From contig NZ_CACSJA010000026.1 of NCBI RefSeq assembly GCF_902706035.1, positions 1 through 64,000 on the forward strand: a stretch of 64,000 bases of DNA, written 5' to 3'. Below are positions 19,006 through 25,975 of the stretch, one piece after another. A program made the position numbers and the translations under genes. Every line of letters begins with the position of its first letter. Position 1 is the stretch's first letter. This stretch comes from Pantoea sp. 18069 (GTDB lineage: Bacteria > Pseudomonadota > Gammaproteobacteria > Burkholderiales > Burkholderiaceae_C). The notes beneath the pieces were generated by a model. It was not told where the DNA came from and searched no databases. It saw only the letters and a program-made list of their open reading frames with translations.

Positions 19006-19146
19006 ATGGACATCATCACCACCATGCGCATCGTGGTCACGCTGGCGTCGTTTGCCTTCTTTGTCGGCATCTGGTGGTGGGCTTACGCCCGCCGCAACAA
19101 GGCCCGTTTCGACGAGGCAGCGCAACTGCCGTTTGAACAAGACTGA
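19006..19146 (+). CDS. ccoQ: cbb3 oxidase small subunit CcoQ
   Basis: 46 residues, MDIITTMRIVVTLASFAFF..., with one membrane helix and a short charged tail ending QLPFEQD. CcoQ stabilises the interaction of CcoP with the core complex in studied species. It sits between ccoO and ccoP, preceded by AAGAGGAAAG. It was identified by direct translation of the gap. Confidence 0.92.
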   Translation: MDIITTMRIVVTLASFAFFVGIWWWAYARRNKARFDEAAQLPFEQD

Positions 19147-19176
19147 AGTGTCTTGTCTGCATAACGAGAACCACCC

Positions 19177-20088
19177 ATGAGCGATTTCGTAAACAATTTC
19201 TGGTCGGTCTATGTGATCTTGCTGACCCTCGGCGGCATCGCCTTCTGTGTCGCCCTGCTGTTTTTCACCATGCGCAAGAAGGTGGCGGCCACTGCCGACA
19301 ACACCACCGGCCATGTCTGGGACGGCGACCTGCGCGAGCTGAACAACCCCTTGCCACGCTGGTGGGTGTGGCTGTTCATCATCACCCTGATCTTCGGCAT
19401 CGTCTATCTCGCGGCCTATCCGGGCCTGGGCGCGATGGCGGGCAAGCTGGGCTGGTCGCAGGTCGGCGCCTACGAGGCCGAAAGGGCCAAGGCCAAGGCG
19501 CAGATCGAGCCGCTGTATGCGCGCTTCGCGGCGATGACGCCCGAGCAGCGTGCCGGGGATCCCCAGGCCATGGCCATTGGCGAGCGCCTGTTCATGAACA
19601 ACTGCGCGCAATGCCATGGCTCGGATGCTGGCGGCGGCAAGAGCTTTCCCAACCTGACCGATGGCGACTGGCTCTATGGCGGCGACCCGCAGACCATCAG
19701 GGCGAGCATCACCGACGGCCGTTTCGGCATCATGCCGCCGATGGCCGAAGCCGTGGGCACGCCCGAAGACGTGCGCAACCTCGCGCACTATGTGCTGAGC
19801 CTGTCGGGCAGCCCCGCCGATTCGCTGCGCGCGTCGCTGGGCAAGTCCAAGTTCACGGCCTGCGCCGCCTGCCACGGCATGGACGGCAAGGGCAACCAGG
19901 CACTGGGCGCGCCCAACCTGACCGACGACATCTGGCTGCACGGCTGGGGTGAAGCCGCGATCGTCGACATCATCACCAATGGCAAGCAAAACCAGATGCC
20001 GGCGCAAAAGGACAAGCTGACCGAAGGCCAGATTGACGTGCTGACTTCGTATGTATGGAGCCTTTCGAATCGGAAAAGCACCCCCTGA
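19177..20088 (+). CDS. ccoP: Cytochrome c oxidase cbb3-type subunit III (diheme)
   Basis: 303 residues: N-terminal membrane helices (about residues 8-30 and 62-85), then two cytochrome c domains with CAQCH (Cys143) and CAACH (Cys229). It accepts electrons from periplasmic carriers. The last residues, KSTP, are encoded by the first bases of a family B repeat that runs from the stop region to about 20220, so the repeat has replaced or abutted the original gene end. ccoG, which often follows ccoP, is absent here. Confidence 0.96.
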   Translation: MSDFVNNFWSVYVILLTLGGIAFCVALLFFTMRKKVAATADNTTGHVWDGDLRELNNPLPRWWVWLFIITLIFGIVYLAAYPGLGAMAGKLGWSQVGAYEAERAKAKAQIEPLYARFAAMTPEQRAGDPQAMAIGERLFMNNCAQCHGSDAGGGKSFPNLTDGDWLYGGDPQTIRASITDGRFGIMPPMAEAVGTPEDVRNLAHYVLSLSGSPADSLRASLGKSKFTACAACHGMDGKGNQALGAPNLTDDIWLHGWGEAAIVDIITNGKQNQMPAQKDKLTEGQIDVLTSYVWSLSNRKSTP

Positions 20089-20220
20089 GCGCCTTCGGCG
20101 CTTCCCCCTCTCTCGCTTCGCGGGAGGGGGGCGCCCGGCTCAGGGACGGCGCCCTCGCTGCGGGGCGGCGTCCTGAGCTTGTCGAAGGGCTCGGCGTCCC
20201 CCGCTGGGGCGTGCCAGTTT
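20079..20220. repeat. GC-rich intergenic repeat, family B, reverse copy with embedded family A motif
   Basis: CACCCCCTGAGCGCC ... CCTCGCTGCGGGGCGG, in the same orientation as the copy at 9942. It contains an embedded CCTGAGCTTGTCGAAGGGCTC, the family A motif found in btuF. It supplies the ccoP stop codon and fills the space before fixH. Confidence 0.7.
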
Positions 20221-20259
20221 CACGTGCCGCGCCCTGAGCGCAAATTTGAAAGTACACCT

Positions 20260-20541
20260 ATGTCGCAAAATGTCTCTCCCGCACACGATCCCCGGCCCTG
20301 GTGGAAATTCGGTTTTGTCTGGATGGTGATCGGCGGCCCGGCCGTGGTCGTGGTCGCGGGTCTGGTCACGTTCTGGATAGCGGTGACCAACCCCGATCCG
20401 GTGATAGACCCCGATTACTACCGCCACGGCATGGAAATCAACGAGACGCTGGCCAGCAAGCCCGACCTGCGCCTCGCGCCCGCGCTGACCGGCCGCAACC
20501 ATGCGGCCACGCCGGCCGAACACGCGCCCACCGACCGCTGA
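20260..20541 (+). CDS. Short FixH-like protein
   Basis: 93 residues: a cytosolic start, one membrane helix in FGFVWMVIGGPAVVVVAGLV, the FixH-like AVTNPDPVIDPDYYRHGMEIN, and a short tail ending EHAPTDR. It matches the N-terminal half of FixH/CcoH assembly proteins, which are usually about 150-170 residues, so it is a reduced form. Its place behind ccoNOQP supports a role in oxidase assembly. Start chosen at MSQNVSPAHDP; longer frames run through the repeat. Confidence 0.75.
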   Translation: MSQNVSPAHDPRPWWKFGFVWMVIGGPAVVVVAGLVTFWIAVTNPDPVIDPDYYRHGMEINETLASKPDLRLAPALTGRNHAATPAEHAPTDR

Positions 20542-20621
20542 GCCGCGCCCGCGGGTTTTCCGCAGCGCCTTCGCGCCTCTTTGGCTGCAAAATGAAATTC
20601 TTGCTGCGAAAGGAGTTCCTG

Positions 20622-20906
20622 ATGTGGGCAAAGCGCTTGGTGTGGATTCTCTGGCCCGCGTTCCTTGCCGCCTGCGCGATGGAAATGCTGGTGTTCGCGC
20701 TCGTCGACCCGAGCGAGATCCAGTGGCAGGGCGCGGCGCTCGACTGGAGCCGGCAGGCGTTCTATACGCTGTCGTTCTTTGTGTTCTGGCTGGTCATCAG
20801 CGGCGCGAGTGCCTTGACCTGTCTGCTGGGCATAAGCCCGGCGGAAATCAATGGCAGGGACAAGGACGCGACACGATTGCGTGATCCGGCACCGGCCCTG
20901 GACTGA
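20622..20906 (+). CDS. Hypothetical two-helix membrane protein near fnr
   Basis: 94 residues with two hydrophobic segments (about 5-27 and 48-71), the second reading YTLSFFVFWLVISGASALTC, and a short polar tail. The ATG at 20622 follows an excellent AAGGAG, which fixes the start; the ATG at 20592 has none. I do not recognise a named family. It sits between fixH and fnr in an oxygen-response gene set, but no function can be stated. Confidence 0.7.
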   Translation: MWAKRLVWILWPAFLAACAMEMLVFALVDPSEIQWQGAALDWSRQAFYTLSFFVFWLVISGASALTCLLGISPAEINGRDKDATRLRDPAPALD

Positions 20907-20939
20907 TCCTGGTTAGCCATAGCGCAAGGCTTTAGCTAC

Positions 20940-21075
20940 TGGCATGCCCCACATGGGGGCAGCGAGCCCTTCGACGGAGCTCAGCACGCCGCCCCGCAGC
21001 GATGCTGCCGTCCCTGGCCGGGCGTCCCTCGCCGGGCGCCCCTGGCCGGGCGCCCCCCTCCACCGAAGGTTGAGG
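20940..21075. repeat. GC-rich repeat, family B, forward copy with internal tandem block
   Basis: Begins GGCATGCCCCACATGGGGGC and contains a nested family A-like AGCCCTTCGACGGAGCTCAG. It also holds three short tandem variants of a CCGGGCG-containing unit (about 21016-21056), ending CCTCCACCGAAGGTTGAG. It is a mosaic of at least two repeat families. Confidence 0.65.
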
Positions 21076-21127
21076 GCGGGACCCGCATTGGACTGATACC
21101 CAGGTCAGTCGCACAGCCTATATAACT

Positions 21128-21240
21128 GGCATGCCTCAGCATGGAGGCAGCGAGCAAGGGCCGCCCCGCAGCGAGGCTGCCGTCCCCCTCCCGCGAAGCG
21201 AGAGAGGGGGAAGCCGCGTAGCGGCTCAGGGGGTGCTTTT
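21128..21240. repeat. GC-rich intergenic repeat, family B, forward copy
   Basis: GGCATGCCTCAGCATGGAGG ... AGGGCCGCCCCGCAGCGAGG ... CTCAGGGGGTGC, ending one base before the fnr stop codon. With the copy at 20940 it forms a direct repeat pair between the convergent hypothetical gene and fnr. A transcription-terminating role is plausible. Confidence 0.7.
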
Positions 21241-21963
21241 CTATTCACAACCATGCTGGTTGTTGACGATGCGCTTGAGCGCATCGGCATCGAGAATGCG
21301 GATATGGCGCTGCTTGACTTCGACGATGCCGTCGTCGACGAATTTCGAGAAAGTGCGGCTCACGGTCTCGAGCTTGAGCCCCAGGTAGCTGCCGATTTCC
21401 TCGCGCGTCATGCGCAGCACCAGTTCCGACGCCGAGAAGCCCCGCGTGTGCAGCCGCTGCACCAGGTTCAGCACAAAGGCCGCGAGGCGCTCTTCGGCGC
21501 GCATGCTGCCCAGCAGCAGCATCACGCCATGCTCGCGCACGATTTCGCGGCTCATGACCTTGTGCACATGGTTTTGCAGCACCGTGACTTCGCGTGACAG
21601 CTCCTCGAGCTTGTCGAATGGCATCACGCAGACTTCGGCGTCCTCGAGCGCGACCGCATCGCAGGTGTGGTGGTCGTTGACGATACCGTCGAGGCCTATG
21701 ATCTCGCCGGCCATCTGAAAGCCCGTGACCTGGTCGCGCCCGTCCTCGGTTGCCACGCTGGTCTTGAAGAATCCGGTGCGGATGGCATAAAGCGAAGAAA
21801 ACGCCTCGCCGTTGTGGAACAGCAGGCTGCCGCGCTTGACCTTGCGACGCACCGCGACGATGGTGTCGATGCGCTGCATCTGTTCTTCGTTCAGGCCTAT
21901 GGGCAGGCACAGCTCGCGCAGATTGCAGGTGGAGCAGGAGGCTTTGATCGCTTGTAGATTCAT
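21241..21963 (-). CDS. fnr: Fumarate/nitrate reduction regulator, Crp/Fnr family
   Basis: 240-residue oxygen-sensing activator. Three N-terminal cysteines (Cys10, Cys13, Cys19 in SCSTCNLRELC) and Cys112 have the same 93-residue spacing between the last N-terminal Cys and the internal Cys as E. coli Fnr, so an oxygen-labile 4Fe-4S cluster is expected. The C-terminal helix-turn-helix reads EEIGSYLGLKLETVSRTFSKF, and its E-x-x-S-R recognition residues match TTGAT half-sites. It is divergent from hemN; FNR boxes in between imply self-control and hemN activation. Confidence 0.95.
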   Translation of the reverse strand: MNLQAIKASCSTCNLRELCLPIGLNEEQMQRIDTIVAVRRKVKRGSLLFHNGEAFSSLYAIRTGFFKTSVATEDGRDQVTGFQMAGEIIGLDGIVNDHHTCDAVALEDAEVCVMPFDKLEELSREVTVLQNHVHKVMSREIVREHGVMLLLGSMRAEERLAAFVLNLVQRLHTRGFSASELVLRMTREEIGSYLGLKLETVSRTFSKFVDDGIVEVKQRHIRILDADALKRIVNNQHGCE

Positions 21964-22066
21964 GAAGGGGACCTCGGGGTGGGCGGATGCGAGTCTGAAG
22001 GCCGGCGCGAGCCCTGTTTATCGCATGGAACGCCGCAGCGTGCAGCGCATGGAATCACGGCTGCTA

Positions 22067-22080
22067 CTGACATGCATCAA
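22067..22080. promoter_or_regulatory. Weak FNR box on the fnr side of the fnr-hemN gap
   Basis: CTGACatgcATCAA matches the FNR consensus at eight of ten positions. It is placed to act on fnr itself (transcript start near 22032 if class II). The inner eleven bases match those of the ccoN box. Autoregulation is an inference. Confidence 0.5.
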
Positions 22081-22108
22081 ATTGTCGCAGGCGCGGGCTG
22101 CGCAAGAC

Positions 22109-22122
22109 TTGATCGACATCAA
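22109..22122 (+). promoter_or_regulatory. FNR box upstream of hemN
   Basis: TTGATcgacATCAA is a perfect FNR consensus. Its centre is 57 bases from the hemN ATG, and class II spacing puts the transcript start near 22157, leaving a 16-base leader. It is strong evidence for anaerobic induction of hemN. Confidence 0.88.
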
Positions 22123-22172
22123 GGTCCTGGAGATTGCAATGCGGCAAAGTACCGCAAAGCAAGGAATATCCC

Positions 22173-23555
22173 ATGACCGCAATCACCCCCGAGCTGTTGC
22201 AGCGTTTTGACGTGCCGGGCCCGCGCTATACCTCGTTCCCGACGGCCGACCGTTTCGTCGAAGCCTTCGGCCAGGACGACTACACCCTGGCGCTGGCGCA
22301 GCGCCGCCAGGGCGCGCCCGGTCAGGCGCGGGCGCTGTCGCTGTACGTGCACATCCCGTTCTGCGCCGCGCTGTGCTACTACTGCGCCTGCAACAAGATC
22401 ATCACGCGCCACCCCGAGCGCGCCCGCACCTATCTCGAATACCTGGCGCGCGAAGTCGCGCTGCATACCAGCCACTGCGGCACGGGCCAGCCTGTGAGCC
22501 AGCTGCACCTGGGCGGCGGCACGCCGACCTTCCTCAGCGACCAAGGCCTGACCGAGCTGATGGACCTGCTGCGCCGCCACTTCGCGTTCCAGCCCGGCGG
22601 CGAGTATTCGATCGAAGTCGATCCGCGCACCGTGACGCCCGAGCGCCTGGCGTTTCTCGCGCAGCTGGGCTTCAACCGCCTGAGCTTTGGCGTGCAGGAT
22701 TTCGATCCCCAGGTGCAAAAAGCCGTGCATCGCGAGCAGCCCGCCGAGCAGGTGTTCGCGCTGGTGCAGGCGGCGCGCGCGCTGGGCTTCGAGTCCGTCA
22801 ACGTCGACCTGATCTACGGCCTGCCGTGCCAGACGCCGCAATCGTTCGAGCGCACGCTCGAGCAGGTCGGAGAACTGCGGCCCGACCGCATCGCGCTTTA
22901 CGCCTATGCCCATCTGCCCGAGCGTTTCAAGCCGCAGCGGCGCATCGATGCCGCGGCGCTGCCCGGCGCGGGCGCGAAGCTGGCCATGCTCGCGCGCTCG
23001 CTGGAAAGCTTCCAGGAAGCCGGCTATGTCTATGTGGGCATGGACCACTTCGCACTGCCCACCGATGCGCTGGCCGTGGCCAAGCGCCAGGGGCGGCTGC
23101 ACCGCAACTTCCAGGGTTACAGCACCCAGCCCGACTGCGACCTGATCGCGCTCGGCGTCTCGGCCATAGGCCGGGTGGGGGCCACCTACAGCCAGAATGC
23201 GAAGACGCTGGCCGAGTACTACGACCTGCTTGACCAGGGCCGGCTGCCCGTGGTGCGCGGCCTCGCGCTGGGCCGCGACGACCTGATACGGCGCGCGGTG
23301 ATCATGGCGCTGATGTGCCAGGGCGAAGTGCTGTTCGAGTCGCTGGACCAGGCCTGGCTGATCGATTCGCGGCGCTACTTTGCCGCCGAACTGGCGATGC
23401 TCGCCGAACTGCAGGACCAGGGGCTGGTGGAGATCGACGCCGAAAGCCTGCGCGTCACGGCCATGGGCTGGTATTTCGTGCGCGCAGTCGCCATGACGTT
23501 TGACCGCTATTTGCAGGCCGACAGAAACCGCGCGCGGTTTTCCAGGATCATCTAG
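22173..23555 (+). CDS. hemN: Oxygen-independent coproporphyrinogen III oxidase
   Basis: 460-residue radical SAM enzyme of anaerobic heme synthesis; it decarboxylates coproporphyrinogen III to protoporphyrinogen IX. The cluster motif is CAALCYYCAC (Cys64, Cys68, Cys71) after YVHIPF. Further blocks LHLGGGTPTFL, NRLSFGVQDFD and YVYVGMDHFALP match HemN rather than HemW. Start chosen at MTAITPELLQRFDVPGPRYTS, downstream of an FNR box. It supplies heme when the cbb3 oxidase is made under low oxygen. Confidence 0.95.
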   Translation: MTAITPELLQRFDVPGPRYTSFPTADRFVEAFGQDDYTLALAQRRQGAPGQARALSLYVHIPFCAALCYYCACNKIITRHPERARTYLEYLAREVALHTSHCGTGQPVSQLHLGGGTPTFLSDQGLTELMDLLRRHFAFQPGGEYSIEVDPRTVTPERLAFLAQLGFNRLSFGVQDFDPQVQKAVHREQPAEQVFALVQAARALGFESVNVDLIYGLPCQTPQSFERTLEQVGELRPDRIALYAYAHLPERFKPQRRIDAAALPGAGAKLAMLARSLESFQEAGYVYVGMDHFALPTDALAVAKRQGRLHRNFQGYSTQPDCDLIALGVSAIGRVGATYSQNAKTLAEYYDLLDQGRLPVVRGLALGRDDLIRRAVIMALMCQGEVLFESLDQAWLIDSRRYFAAELAMLAELQDQGLVEIDAESLRVTAMGWYFVRAVAMTFDRYLQADRNRARFSRII

Positions 23556-23568
23556 AGCGAGCGGGTCC

Positions 23569-23590
23569 GTTCGCGCCGAGCCTGTCGAAG
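23569..23590 (+). repeat. Family A repeat (GTTCGC..GAGCCTGTCGAAG)
   Basis: A single diverged copy, GTTCGCGCCGAGCCTGTCGA followed by AG, 14 bases after the hemN stop. It shares GAGCCTGTCGAAG with the tandem copies in btuF (35179-35286). Confidence 0.6.
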
Positions 23591-23651
23591 CGCACTGCGG
23601 CCGCCGGTTCCCATTCACACTTTTCTGCCTGCGTGACCAGGCGCTGAGCCT

Positions 23652-24389
23652 ATGCTGTTTTCGCTGGTTTGGACGGCCGCCGTGATGGGCCTCATGGGCG
23701 GCCCGCATTGCCTGGCCATGTGCGCCGCGCCATGCGCCGTGGTGACGTCGGCGACGGCCGGTGCCGCGGGCAGCGTCGGCGTGGTCCAGGTCCAGGTCCA
23801 GGTCCAGGTCCCTGGCCGGCGCAGCCGGCTGTGGCAGCGCAGCGCGCTGTTCCATGCGGGCCGGATCGCGGGCTATGCGAGCCTGGGCGCGCTCGCGGCC
23901 GTCGCGGTGCAGGGGCTGGCCTGGCTCAACATGCGCACCACGGCCATGGGGCCGGTCTGGACCTTCATGCACCTGGCCATCATGGTCTGGGGCATTTTGA
24001 TGATGGCCCAGGCGCGCCAGCCGGCCTGGATCGAATCGGCGGGCCGCGCGCTGTGGCGGCGCGTGCAGCCCGTGGTGGCCGCGCCTGGCGGCAGCTTTGC
24101 CACCGGCTTTGTCTGGGCGCTGATGCCCTGCGGCCTGCTGTATTCGGCGCTGCTGGTCGCGGGCTTGAGCGGCGGCGCGCTGCCGGGCGCATTGTCCATG
24201 GCCGCTTTTGCGATCGGCAGCGGGCTGTGGCTGCTGGCCGCGCCCTGGCTCTGGGGCCGGCTGCGCGGGCAGCTCAATGCGCTGCGCGCCGACTGGGGCA
24301 GCCGCGCTGCCGGGCTGATGCTGTTTGGCGTCGCGGCCTGGGCATTGTGGATGGATCTGGTCTACAAACCGTCACTATGGTGTAGATAA
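23652..24389 (+). CDS. Sulfite exporter TauE/SafE-like (UreH-type) membrane protein
   Basis: 245-residue membrane protein with about six helices. The N-terminal Cys-rich block GGPHCLAMCAAPCAVV resembles proteins annotated TauE/SafE or UreH-like that accompany cbb3 and hemN genes and may handle metal or sulfur species; the substrate is unknown. A run of GTCCAG hexamers (about 23783-23812) encodes the Val-Gln repeat VQVQVQVQV in a loop. It follows hemN by about 100 bases and may share its transcript. Confidence 0.75.
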   Translation: MLFSLVWTAAVMGLMGGPHCLAMCAAPCAVVTSATAGAAGSVGVVQVQVQVQVPGRRSRLWQRSALFHAGRIAGYASLGALAAVAVQGLAWLNMRTTAMGPVWTFMHLAIMVWGILMMAQARQPAWIESAGRALWRRVQPVVAAPGGSFATGFVWALMPCGLLYSALLVAGLSGGALPGALSMAAFAIGSGLWLLAAPWLWGRLRGQLNALRADWGSRAAGLMLFGVAAWALWMDLVYKPSLWCR

Positions 24390-24637
24390 GGCGCGTGCGC
24401 ACGCGTTGGTTCATTCTTCGGCGGGCCCGCCGAGGGGCCCCGGGACGAATGGGCGAAGAAGCCCCGTGCCAAAATTCCCAGGCACCGTTCCCCGCAGCTT
24501 GTCGCAGGGCGGCTGGCATGGCACAAGCTCTTTGGTATCGTGAACACGCTCTTATCTGCGCCAGCCGCGCAAAAAGTCCAGCCCAGCCCGCAGAAGGCTC
24601 GCATGCCCTCAAGAACTGGTGATAATGTCAGAAACAA

Positions 24638-25975
24638 ATGGACAGTTGTGCAACCTTTTGTACTGTAACGCTTTCAACAGTGAATTCATCTGTCCTGATC
24701 AATCCGAATGCCTTGCGCGTCGGCATGTACATCCAGCTGGAAGTCGGCTGGATGCGCCATCCCTTTCCCGTCAACAGCTTTCGCATTGTTTCCGATAGCC
24801 AGCTCCAGACCCTCAAGGCGCTGGGGCTGGATGCTATTCGCTATTTTCCTGCGCTCAGTGAAATCGCTTCCTTCGAGAGCGTGGGCGATGCCGACGCGGC
24901 GCCGGCGCACGCCGCCCCCATGACGCAGCTTGCACCCGCAGCGCCTGGCGATGCAGCCGAGGCTGCGCAAGCCAGGCCGCCGGAGCCCGGGTCCGCGCTG
25001 GAGCCGGCTTCGCATGCGCTGCCCCCGCTGTGGCGGCGCTGCGATGAGCGCTTTCGCGCCGCGGCGCGCGAATACATGCAGCTATACGCCTGCGCGGCCG
25101 CACAGCCCGAACAGGCACTCGCCAAGAGCCACGGCATGGTCCAGGGCTATCTCCAGGATGTGCTGCCCGCGGGCGATCTGGTGATCCGCCTGCTGTCCGA
25201 AAGCTCGGGACACCGCCAGGCCGAGCACCCGGTCAACGTGACGGTGCTGTGCCTGCTGCTGGGCCGTACGCTGGGCATGAACGCTGCGGACCTGTATGAA
25301 CTCGGCCTGGCGGCGTTGCTGCATGACATCGGCAAGGACCCCAAGCCCGGCGCCACGCCCATGCCGCGCGTGCAGTACGAGCGCCATGTCGGGGACTCGG
25401 TGGCGCTGGCGATGGGCATGGGGGTGTCCAGCGATGTGCTCACGGCCATGGCCCAGCACCACGAATTTGCCGATGGCAGCGGTTTTCCGCTGCATCTGAT
25501 AGGCGAAGACCTGAGTGCCGCGGGCAAGGTGCTGTGCCTGGTCAACGCCTACGACCGCCTTTGCAATCCGGAATTCGCGCAGGAAGGGCAGACGCCCCAT
25601 GAAGCGCTGTCCGTGCTCTATGCCCAGTACCGGGAGCGCTTCGATCCGGCCATTCTGAAAGCCTTCATCCGCATGATGGGCGTGTACCCGCCCGGCTCGG
25701 TCGTGCAGCTCGCGGACGGGCGTTTCGCGATGGTCGTTTCGGTCAACAGCTCGCGCCCGCTCAAGCCCCAGGTGCTGGTCTACGACGCCCAGGTGCCGCT
25801 TGCCCAGGCACTGCCGCTGGACCTCGAGATGTTCGAGGAAATAGGCATCCGGCGCAGCCTGCGCCCGGACCAGCTGCCGCGCGAAGCGCTGAGCTACCTT
25901 TCGCCGCGCCAGCGTATCTGCTACTTCTTCGAGCGCGCCGTCGAGCCCTGCGCCCCCAAGGAGCAGGCGCCATGA
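24638..25975 (+). CDS. HD-GYP domain protein (c-di-GMP phosphodiesterase) with DUF3391-like N-terminus
   Basis: 445 residues. The N-terminal part (INPNALRVGMYIQLEVGWMRHPF...) resembles DUF3391. A linker rich in Ala and Pro follows, then the HD-GYP domain with HDIGK (about residue 229) and HHEFADGSGFP, in which the usual GYP is GFP. Such proteins hydrolyse c-di-GMP. The start is uncertain: neither the ATG at 24638 nor a GTG at 24680 has a clear ribosome-binding site. The stop overlaps the start of the next gene (ATGA), coupling it to a GGDEF-EAL protein. Confidence 0.87.
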   Translation: MDSCATFCTVTLSTVNSSVLINPNALRVGMYIQLEVGWMRHPFPVNSFRIVSDSQLQTLKALGLDAIRYFPALSEIASFESVGDADAAPAHAAPMTQLAPAAPGDAAEAAQARPPEPGSALEPASHALPPLWRRCDERFRAAAREYMQLYACAAAQPEQALAKSHGMVQGYLQDVLPAGDLVIRLLSESSGHRQAEHPVNVTVLCLLLGRTLGMNAADLYELGLAALLHDIGKDPKPGATPMPRVQYERHVGDSVALAMGMGVSSDVLTAMAQHHEFADGSGFPLHLIGEDLSAAGKVLCLVNAYDRLCNPEFAQEGQTPHEALSVLYAQYRERFDPAILKAFIRMMGVYPPGSVVQLADGRFAMVVSVNSSRPLKPQVLVYDAQVPLAQALPLDLEMFEEIGIRRSLRPDQLPREALSYLSPRQRICYFFERAVEPCAPKEQAP

